From contig NW_004087602.1 in assembly GCF_000220395.1 (NCBI RefSeq), positions 1 through 30,815 of the forward strand: a stretch of 30,815 nucleotides of DNA, in the 5' to 3' direction. Below, piece by piece: positions 23,301-30,815 of the stretch. This DNA is from Ichthyophthirius multifiliis. Its lineage: Eukaryota; Ciliophora; Oligohymenophorea; Hymenostomatida. Made by a program: the position numbers and the translations under genes. Under the pieces are notes generated by a model. That model saw nothing but the letters and a program-made list of their open reading frames with translations, did not search any database and was not told where the DNA came from. Positions within the stretch are counted from its first letter, which is position 1. Every line of letters starts with the position of its first letter.

Positions 23301-24423
23301 ATGGCTGATAATTATTCATTTGTAAAAAAAAATTATATAAAATATAAAATAAAATAAAAGGATTAAATATAATAAGAATATTTAAAAAAACTAAAAGAAA
23401 AATTTGCTGAATTAAAAGAAGAAATAAGTCATATGGGAAAAGGTTAAATGAAAAAAAATATATATATATATATATATATATATTAATAAAAAAAAAGATC
23501 TGGAAGTTTTTAGAGGACACTAACTTCCATTAGCTAGAGTTAAAAAAATAATGAAATCTGATGAAGACGTAAGAATGATAAGTGCAGAAGCCCCAGTTTT
23601 ATTTGCAAAGGCATGTGAAATATTTATTATTGAATTAACTCATAGGGCTTGGTTATTTACAGAGGAAGGAAAAAGAAGAACTTTATAGGTTATATATAAA
23701 ATATTGTTTTGATGTTTTTTAATTTTTTTTGTTATTTATTATTTTAAAAACTTAATTAATAACAGTAAAAGGCAATTAATTATCCATTTTTTCTTGCCTT
23801 TTTTTTTTTATTAATTGGGTAGTTAAAAAAAATTAAAGAAAAAATAAAAAACCCCTAAACAATTAATTCTTTTTTTTTAAAAAAAAAAAATAGAAAAATG
23901 ATATAGCCGCATGTATATATAATACAGAAATTTTTGATTTTTTAATTGATGTTGTTCCTAAAGAAGACGTGAAATAAAATCCTTATATTTAAAATAATTA
24001 ATAAGAATTATTATAGGCTTAAAATCCAATAGGACCAGTAAATAAATTATTTTTTAATAATTTTTTGTTATAATAATAAATAGAATAACTTTATGAAAGA
24101 TTTAAATAATATTAACTTAAATTAATTCTAGTAAAATTAGTTACTTTCTTAAAATTTCATGAATAATATTTAGATTGGAAATGCATAAAATTAGTAAAAA
24201 ATAAAATAAAATAAATAGTTTTTTTTATAAAATAAAAAAAGAAATTAAAATTCAGTTTTTACAAAAGGATTTTAACTACAAGGAAATACTTTATATTAAA
24301 ATAATAATTTTAAGATGGGATAAGATAATGAATTTATTTAAAAATAAAAATATGGTAATATTATATTTTTTAATTACATTTTAAATCCTTTTTTTTTAAG
24401 ATAAAAAATAGAATAAAAATTGA
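23301..24423 (+). CDS. NFYC: CCAAT-binding transcription factor subunit NF-YC / HAP5
   Basis: Histone-fold subunit that pairs with NF-YB and recruits NF-YA to CCAAT boxes. Exons 23301-23442, 23498-23688, 23894-24037, 24084-24354, 24401-24423 join to 257 codons (256 aa) with no frame break. The start MADNYSF leads to a Lys-rich helix. The core follows: [55 protein letters not shown], then after the 205-nt intron [24 protein letters not shown]. These match the NF-YC histone fold almost residue for residue, including the [12 protein letters not shown] block. The C-terminus is rich in Gln and Asn, as in activation domains of NF-YC proteins, and is interrupted by two 46-nt introns. Most of its Gln codons are TAA or TAG. 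The second intron has unusual inverted repeats (listed separately). Confidence 0.96.
23767..23877. repeat. Two inverted repeats inside the 205-nt NF-YC intron
   Basis: First pair: AAAAGGCAA at 23767-23775 and its exact complement TTGCCTTTT at 23794-23802, an 18-nt loop apart. Second pair: ATTAATTG at 23810-23817 with CAATTAAT at 23870-23877, whose inner flanks GGGT (23817-23820) and ACCC (23861-23864) can also pair. This intron is about four times the usual length here, and folding would bring its ends closer. It could also be a small RNA gene, but no snoRNA box was recognised. Confidence 0.55.
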
Positions 24424-24844
24424 GATTAATACAGAAATAATAATAATATATAGAGAAAACATATATAATTTTATTTATATATATTTTTAATATTTTATGA
24501 AATATTTTTTATAAATATTCTTGCAGTATTATTTATTAAAAAAACTATATTATTTTTTTTATTTATATAATTATAAAATTTGAAAAAAATTTAAAAAATA
24601 AATAAAAAAAATTATGTTAAACTATCTCCTTTATAATTAATTTATTTATATTTAAAATTTTCATTTTTATAAAAATTAAAAATAATTTGAAAGTAAATTT
24701 AATATTAGTATTTTAATTATTCATTCAAATATATATAAGTTATATATGAAATTTAGTATTCATTATTTATAAATTATAAAAAAAAATACATTACATAGTT
24801 TTTTTTTTAAAAAAAATAGCTTAAAAACAGTAATATTAAAAAAA
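24424..24844. other. Intergenic, no gene seen
   Basis: AT-rich spacer of about 420 bp; TA and homopolymer runs only. Confidence 0.6.
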
Positions 24845-25852
24845 ATGCAACCTAACATCAAAAACATACTGCTAAAATAAAAAAGTAATGTTAAAAATAG
24901 TGAAGAAATATAAAAAAAGCAAAATCATCCAAAACTTTAAAAATTTTTCTAATAAGAAAATAATAAATAGCAATCATAATCCCCTTCTACTAAAAACCAA
25001 AAAAAGAAATAAACTTAAAATGATCAAAAACAAACGCATTCGAATTCCCTTTCTCATTAAAACAAAGAAAATTACAAATAAATAAGTCCAAAAAATATAC
25101 AAAAATATTCACAAATCCAAGAACAAATAAACAAAATGATCTAAAATAAATAACTTTTAGAAAACAATTAATACTTTTCAAAATTCGATAATTTAAGAAA
25201 AAAAAGCACTAATAATGAAAATGATAATTATATATTAAATTATGTATAAAAAAACACTTCTTCAAAAAATAAAAGCTTTAAATAACTAACTATAAATACT
25301 ATAGATATTTAAAAAACTTATAACTAAAATAATATTATTAAACATGTTTAATCCTAAAATAATTGCATTTCGACTAATAATAATAAACTTACATAAAATA
25401 ATAATTTGTAAAAATCTTAACCTTATTTTTTACAAAAATTTCCCACATCCAGTTTTGCTAAGTCTCCTTCTTCAACTATTAAATGTCTTTCTCCAAAATA
25501 TTAGGAGTAAATTATGTAATATTTATAAAAGTAAGGTGATAAAGGAAATATTTTTTAGTAAGAATAATAGGCTTTAAGCATGAAAAGTGAGAAATAAGGA
25601 AATAAACATTTCGTTTTTCCGATATTTTAGGATTAAGAGTTGTTGAAATAGTAAAATTTCATAAAAAATAATAGTAGTAGGGATGTTTAGTCTTAAAAAT
25701 ATGAATTGGAAAATATTTTGAAGAGAAGTAAACGTATTTTGGAGTCATATAATTAGTAATAAAAAAATTGGATATAAGAAAAATAAAATTTACTTAATGA
25801 AGTTAATTAATTAAAACATTAACTTAGAATTTATAAAAATAATCAAAAATGA
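24845..25852 (+). CDS. Q/N/S-rich intronless protein with C-terminal coiled coil, unknown function
   Basis: One uninterrupted frame from ATG 24845-24847 to TGA 25850-25852, 335 residues. Dozens of TAA/TAG codons are read as Gln, so the ciliate code is required. It is the only sizeable gene here without an intron or frame break, and its C content is noticeably higher than elsewhere. The first 150 residues are basic and Gln/Asn/Ser/Lys-rich, and probably disordered. A middle stretch has Pro/Ser clusters (QKFPTSSFAKSPSSTIK), possible phosphorylation sites. The last 50 residues (YELENILKRSKRILESYN, LLNEVNQLKHQLRIYK) have the heptad look of a coiled coil. No signal peptide, membrane segment or known domain was seen. 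Function unknown; a cytoskeletal or RNA-granule protein would fit the composition, but this is a guess. Confidence 0.82.
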
Positions 25853-27877
25853 AAAATATAATAATAAAATATATAATAAATTTAAACATATTTTTTAATT
25901 TTATTTTTATTTTTTTTGAAACTTAAGTTTATTAGATTAATTTTTTATAAAACAAAAAAAATAGAAAATTATAAACAATTAATTAATAAAATTGATTATA
26001 AAAAGAATTTATTTAATTCATATATACTTTTGTAATGTATTAAAAATTAAATATTATAATCTATAAATATATTATCTAAAAAATTATAAATATAAAATTA
26101 TACAATTATACAATTAGTTTTATTTAGATTTTTTATTTTTATATATAATAAATTAAATAAATAATTTTATTTATTTTTTCTTTAGGCTAAATTTTTTTAA
26201 ATATATAAATAATTAATAATATTTAATTTATTTCAAAATAATATTAATAAAAACGTAATTTTAGTTAAAGATTTTAATATTTATTTAAAAAAAAAAAAAA
26301 TTTTAATAATGATATATATATTTAATCTTTTATTGATTTCATTAAACACTAAATTTAAGCAGAGCAAAAAATATAATTATTTACTTATTTAAAAGAATAA
26401 AAATATAATAAAATTCTTTTTAAGAATATTATAAAATGAACTAAACAATAAATAAAAAAAGCAAAATTTTTGTTTTATTATTAAAAATAAAAAAAAGACA
26501 TAACAAAAACAAAATCCCGAAGAAAAGCAGATTATTAATTTTTAATATCCTAAAATTTTACATTATCTAACAATATAGTAGAAGTATAAAATTTATAAAA
26601 AATATTAATTGGGATAATCAATAATTATCCATATATTTAATTTAATAAGTATTATACTATAAATTGCGATAGCAGTGTATAATTATTTGTAGAAATACTA
26701 GCCTAAAAATATGGCAAAAAGAAAATATAAATATATACAAATTATTTATGTTGCATTCTGATATTATATTGCAATTGTAATACAATTTTTTTCTTTATAT
26801 TATTTAAATATTAGTTTAATTACTGAATAAATTTTAACTTATTAAATTAATTAGATTGATATAAAGAATTCATTACTTATATAGTATATTGAATTCTTAA
26901 TTTAGGAAAAAGAAAATAAGAAATAGAAAATATATATTAAATATAATATTTTATTTTCAAAAGAAAGATATAAATAAAATTTTTAATATAGTAAATGTAT
27001 AAAGCTAAAATAGTTTAAGAATTGATTATTATATACTTGCAAATAAGTAAATAATTTTTTTTTTTAATTTTTATAAATTAATAATTTCAAGGATTTATTA
27101 TTTTATTTAAAAAGTATTATATTAAATAAATATTAATTAAAAAAAATTATAATAATATAAATAAAAAATAGAAGCTTATCACAAAATCATAATTATATAT
27201 AAAAATAATAATTATTATTATATACAAAAATATAAAATTTGTAATTATTTTTAATATATTAATTTTAAAAATTAATATTTTTTATGGAAAAGAAATATAT
27301 ATATATAAAAATATATATACATATATATATATATAATATTTTTTATATATATATTTATTTTTATAAATTAAATACTATTGTAAATATTTTTATTTTTTAA
27401 ATTTATTTAAATTTTATGAATATTTTTTTTCATTATTAAAGAATTAAAAATTAAAATAAAAAAGTTAATAAATGAGTATTAAATATTTTTATATTAATAA
27501 AAATTTATATGTATTTAGATATTTAATAATAAAATATAAGAAAGCAAATATTTCGTTCTTAAAATAATCTATAATTTTCTTAATCGATTTTTTTCATTCA
27601 TATTTTATATATTTTCACATTTCTTTATTTTTTATTTAAGAAAAGAAAAATGAATAATTTTTAATACTATTAAAATAATAAATTAATATTTAATTATTAT
27701 AAATTTAAAAATTATAATATTTATGTTTAAACATTATTTATTTTGTTTTTAAATATTTTTTTTTTCGTTTTTACTTTTTATCGTTTTAAAGAAATTATAT
27801 TTTATAAATACAATTAAAAAACTAATTTTTAAAAAGCAAAAACAAATAATAAAAAAAAATTTTAATAAAAATAATAT
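25853..27877. other. Gene-poor subtelomeric stretch, about 2 kb
   Basis: Very AT-rich. It contains TA runs near 27296-27352 and one long doubtful open frame from 26436 (listed next). A short perfect hairpin, GGATAAT/ATTATCC, lies at about 26612-26630. Nothing else is supported. Confidence 0.5.
26436..27070 (+). other. Doubtful long open frame, hydrophobic/basic
   Basis: From ATG 26436-26438 the ciliate-code frame meets no TGA for more than 1.2 kb. Only the first 600 bases or so look at all coded, with W, C, H and R residues (INWDNQQLS, CRNTSLKIWQKE) and an Ile/Leu/Tyr-rich core. TGA is scarce in this DNA, so long open frames arise by chance. Composition beyond about 27070 is plainly non-coding. 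No family recognised; the end given is only where protein-like composition fades. Confidence 0.2.
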
Positions 27878-28473
27878 ATGAAATTCACTTTTTAAATATT
27901 TATACTCTTAACTATAAATATTTCGTTATCTTATTGTATTTCTGTATAAGAAGCTTTAGATTATAATTATAATTTAAAGTAATGCAAAGATATTAATGAA
28001 TTATTGGCTTATTAAACATCAATCGATATAATACTAACAAAAACTAAGGTTGAATTAAATAAAGAATACAAATAATTATAATAATCTATATAAAAAATGT
28101 AAGATGCTCTTTCTAGTTTAATCAATGGAGATAATATTTATTTTTAAAAAGATTATTCTAATATCTAAATTCCTGGTTAAAGTGATAATAAATAATAATA
28201 AGGAGAAGTAATTATGAATAATTTATATAGTTTATATGAAGATGTTGAATTTTATTACAAAAATTACGATTCTATTCAAAATTCACTTAAATAAAAAGTT
28301 AAATAAATTAAAAAGAAAATTTAAGGTTGTTCGACTCTTAAATTAGGTATTATTTTTTTATATATTTTTTTGTTTATTTATTAAAAATAAAAGCTTAAGT
28401 TAAATCTTAAAAAAAATCAAATTTAAAACATTAACATTAACATAGTCATCATTCATAAAAATAACATAATTGA
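27878..28473 (+). CDS. Putative secreted coiled-coil protein with Cys pair and His-rich tail (paralogue 1)
   Basis: ATG 27878-27880; exons 27878-28346 and 28394-28473; 182 residues with no frame break. The N-terminus (MKFTFQIFILLTINISLSYC) is a good signal peptide. The mature part is helical: EALDYNYNLKQCKDINELL, then QLQQSIQKMQDALSSLI, a Gln/Asn-rich linker, then NNLYSLYEDVEFYYKNYDSI and KQKVKQIKKKIQGCSTLK. Two cysteines (about residues 36 and 151) flank the helical body and could form a disulfide joining its ends. The second exon encodes a short tail, KHQHQHSHHSQKQHN, rich in His and a plausible metal-binding site. A related gene lies 0.8 kb downstream. No known family; it does not look like an immobilization antigen, as it lacks CxxC repeats and a hydrophobic C-terminus. 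Confidence 0.82.
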
Positions 28474-29144
28474 CGCCTTTTACAAAGCATAAAAATAATA
28501 CCATAAATTATTAATTATTTATGGATAGTTATAATATTATAATATAGAAACAAAGTATATATTTATATTAATGAAAGAATTTTAGAACCTATTAATTTTA
28601 AGGTTCAAAAGCTATGCATTTATTGTTATAAAAAAATTATTTTATTAATAATATATGGTTTTTATAAAAAAATAATATAAAATTTTAAATAGATTTATTA
28701 TAAAATAATATGAATCTTAAAAAAATATTTTATATTTATGTAATATATTTTTTTCAAAGAAATATAATACAAAATCTTCAAAATATAATATGTTTTCAAA
28801 AAGTTAAAATCAAACTTTAGAAAAAAAACTAAAATATGTATATAAATAAATAATTAGATTTAATAAAATATTATATTTGAGAAAAAAAAAAAAAATATTT
28901 TATTTCTGAATTAATAAAATACACAATATTTTTTCTTATTATAAATCTAATAAAAAAAAAAAATATTTTAATTAAAAATATTTATTTTTTATAAAAATCT
29001 ATGATCTTTTTTTTAAATAATAATAATTACATAAAATATCAAAAACAAATATTTATTATATTTATTTCATTAAAATATATAAATTATGATTTATTTTTAA
29101 AGAAATATTAAATTTAGATTTTTAAATAAAAATATTTGTTTTTA

Positions 29145-29178
<34 letters not shown>

Positions 29179-29290
29179 TAAATTTATTTTATTTTATTTT
29201 TATTTATTTTTTTCTCTTTTCTATATTTTTCTTTTTATTTAATAATTAAATAAAAAAAAAATATTATTTAATATAATAAAAAATATAACT
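28474..29290. other. Spacer between the two secreted paralogues
   Basis: About 0.8 kb of AT-rich DNA with an (AAT)n run at about 29146-29176. No gene or RNA seen; I noticed no copy of the coding region, so the duplication unit is probably just the gene. Confidence 0.55.
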
Positions 29291-30107
29291 ATGTATTATA
29301 ATATATTTTAATAATTTTTATAATCAACTTTTCATTATCTTATTCTTTAAGTCTGTAATCAGCATTAGACTATAACCTCTAATTATATTCATGCTAAAAT
29401 ATCAATATTTTAAAGAATGATTAAAAATCTATATATAAATTACTATAGAAAAGCTAATAATAATTAGGTGACGAAATTAGTTAATTAACATAATCTTAAT
29501 AAAGTATCCAAAAGGCATTAAGCAAAATAGTGGAAGCTGACATTGAATATTATTTAAGATTAATTTAAATAAAATAATTAGTTGAAACTGAAAAATATTA
29601 AAATGAGGTGAAATTCTAACATAAATTAGTTTATTACTTTTTGAAAGTTAAATTTATTTGAGAAATTATAGTTCTGTTTAAAATATTCTTAATTTTAAAG
29701 TAAACTCAATAAAAAAAAATTGAAAAATGTTTAGTTGCTAAAAGTAGCAATAGAGATAATGGTATATTGTTTTTATAATAATAAAATTATTTTTCCATTT
29801 AAGAAACCAATATTGCTAAAAGATCTAGTTAAAACAGTTAAAATGATTTAAATGAACGATAATATTAGGAAGAATAAGAAAATGCTAAGGCCATTTGATA
29901 AGAGTTTGAAAATTTTAATAAGAATTAAAATGATTAATAACTTATTTAAAAATAATAAAATTTAAGAATTTAAAATAAACACAAACATAGTAAAAATTTA
30001 AATTAAAAAAAACACAATAATCATCATACACACGAAGATATAAAACATTAAAAAAGTAAATATTTTTTATTTTTAATATATATTTATTTTTAAAATTAGA
30101 TTAATGA
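29291..30107 (+). CDS. Putative secreted coiled-coil Cys/His protein (paralogue 2), frame-broken as sequenced
   Basis: Paralogue of 27878-28473. Exons 29291-29761, 29804-30055 and 30100-30107; about 243 codons. Shared features are a hydrophobic signal ending in FSLSYS (LSYC in paralogue 1), the SALDYNLQLYSCQNIN motif, QSQQSIQKALSKIV (QLQQSIQKMQDALSSLI in paralogue 1), NYSSVQN..KVNSIKKKIEKC, an intron just after the last Cys, and a His-rich end (NKHKHS, HNNHHTHED). It is longer in the second exon, with a Gln/Glu/Asn-rich insert. Frame slips of one base occur in the T run after the ATG, at the T5 near 29640 and in the A9 run near 29714. An in-frame TGA (29896-29898) also lies between NAKAI and QEFENF. 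Either a real gene with sequence errors plus one readthrough or error, or a young pseudogene. Confidence 0.6.
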
Positions 30108-30732
30108 CAAAATTAATATCATATTTTATATAAGAATTTTTTAATTATTATTTTTATTTTGTCTTTTTAAAATTATTTTTATTTATATTTATAGGAAATA
30201 TTTTCACTATATAAAATAATAAGATATTTTTTAAATATTTTGATAAAAAAAATCTAATTTTAATTATTGATGATTAGAAATTTTAATCAAAAAAATTTAT
30301 TTACGTTTTAAAAATTAATTTCGTAGAATTTTTTATATTAAAAATATATTTTATTTAATCAAAACAATATATTTTTTTTAATTAAATTTATTATGCTTTA
30401 TTATTATATTAATTTATTATGATGATATATTTTTTAAATATAATATATTATTTGATATTTAAAATGTAATGATTTAATTAATATAATAAACAACAATTTA
30501 TATAATAATAAAAAATAAAAATAAAATAAATATTATTAAATGAAATTAAATTTGAGAAAAATAGATATTTTTTAAAAAATTTGAATAAAATAAATACATA
30601 AATATATATATGGATAAAATATATACATAAATATATTTGAAATCTGTATTTATAGAAGAATTTAGAATGTGGTATTATAGGTTATAAATGAATTTGAATA
30701 AATAAATACTTAAATATATTTGGAATTGGTAT
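30108..30732. other. Subtelomeric non-coding DNA
   Basis: AT-rich, no gene seen. The last 150 bases become slightly richer in G and contain the degenerate direct repeats listed next. Confidence 0.6.
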
Positions 30733-30735
30733 TTG
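30580..30735 (+). repeat. Degenerate subtelomeric direct repeats
   Basis: A unit of about 35 bp recurs. The copy at 30580-30614 starts TTTGAATAAAATAAATACAT, and the copy at 30693-30725 starts TTTGAATAAATAAATACTTA; both continue AAATATAT. A partial copy at about 30624-30653 (TACATAAATATATTTGAAAT) resembles 30707-30735 (TACTTAAATATATTTGGAAT). The last copy runs straight into the telomere. Typical of telomere-associated sequence. Confidence 0.65.
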
Positions 30736-30815
30736 GGGTGGGTTGGGGTTGGGGTTGGGGTTGGGGTTGGGGTTGGGGTTGGGGTTGGGGTTGGGGTTGG
30801 GGTTTGGGGTGGGGT
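30733..30815 (+). repeat. Telomere, (GGGGTT)n
   Basis: Around a dozen GGGGTT units with the G-rich strand running 5' to 3' off the end of the window, so this is a true chromosome end. The first unit is irregular (GGGGTGGGTT), and the outermost part reads GGGGTTTGGGGTGGGGT. The repeat is the Tetrahymena-type telomere. Telomerase adds it de novo to macronuclear chromosome ends after programmed breakage. Confidence 0.98.

Noticed and set aside
23278-23520. Minus-strand hydrophobic frame with an Ile-Tyr repeat
   Set aside because: Antisense to NF-YC exon 1 and its TA-rich intron; the Ile-Tyr run is just the (TA)n tract.
25344-25577. Plus-strand frame of 77 codons
   Set aside because: Lies in another frame inside the 335-codon Q/N-rich gene, which is far better supported.
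1-30815. Programmed ribosomal frameshifting as the cause of the many frame changes
   Set aside because: Both directions occur, always in homopolymers and without a shared slip motif, which fits sequence errors better.
1-30815. CRISPR arrays, bacterial operon signals, tRNA or rRNA genes, virus-like or transposon genes
   Set aside because: Nothing with regular spaced repeats, cloverleaf-type GC stems, capsid, polymerase or transposase motifs was seen; the genome is plainly eukaryotic.
30733-30815. Internal G-rich microsatellite
   Set aside because: The repeat is the exact ciliate telomere unit, lies at the very end of the sequence and has the correct strand polarity for a chromosome end.

Overview
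The window reads as the right end of a macronuclear chromosome of a ciliate. Three things point there. (1) It ends in (GGGGTT)n telomere repeats, G-rich strand 3' outward. (2) Every recognisable gene uses TAA and TAG as ordinary glutamine codons and TGA as its only stop. (3) It is extremely AT-rich (well over 80% by eye), with many short GT-AG introns, mostly 32-135 nt. Composition, code and telomere type fit a hymenostome; Ichthyophthirius multifiliis is my best guess (inference, not proved). A standard-code ORF search fails here because real genes look full of stops.

Layout: a 5'-truncated ubiquitin protease with a MYND finger (67-2857, +); an RIIa-domain protein with two phosphagen-kinase-like units that seem to have lost the catalytic cysteine (4071-7274, +); SF-assemblin (7688-8855, -), divergent from the spliceosomal factor ISY1 (9037-10129, +); a coiled-coil protein of unknown function (11888-13731, -); a poor region with two weak gene candidates (about 14060-14480, - and 15399-16088, +); a monoglyceride-lipase-type hydrolase (16524-17600, -); spliceosomal SmE (18026-18439, -); an eIF2-alpha-kinase-like kinase with an N-terminal membrane segment (19474-21801, +); a small unknown gene (22209-22902, +); the CCAAT factor subunit NF-YC (23301-24423, +); a Q/N-rich intronless unknown (24845-25852, +); and two tandem paralogues of an unrecognised secreted Cys/His-rich protein (27878-28473 and 29291-30107, +) next to the telomere.

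Most genes are housekeeping (ubiquitin, splicing, transcription, translation control) or ciliary/cytoskeletal (SF-assemblin, RIIa phosphagen-kinase-like protein), with no operon logic. Gene density falls toward the telomere. Several genes contain one or more frame breaks, nearly all in A or T homopolymers or microsatellites. I read these mainly as sequencing or assembly slips, since the proteins on both sides align well with their families.

The strongest novelty candidates are the RIIa plus tandem pseudo-phosphagen-kinase architecture and the subtelomeric secreted pair. All translations, alignments and intron calls were made by eye with the ciliate code.
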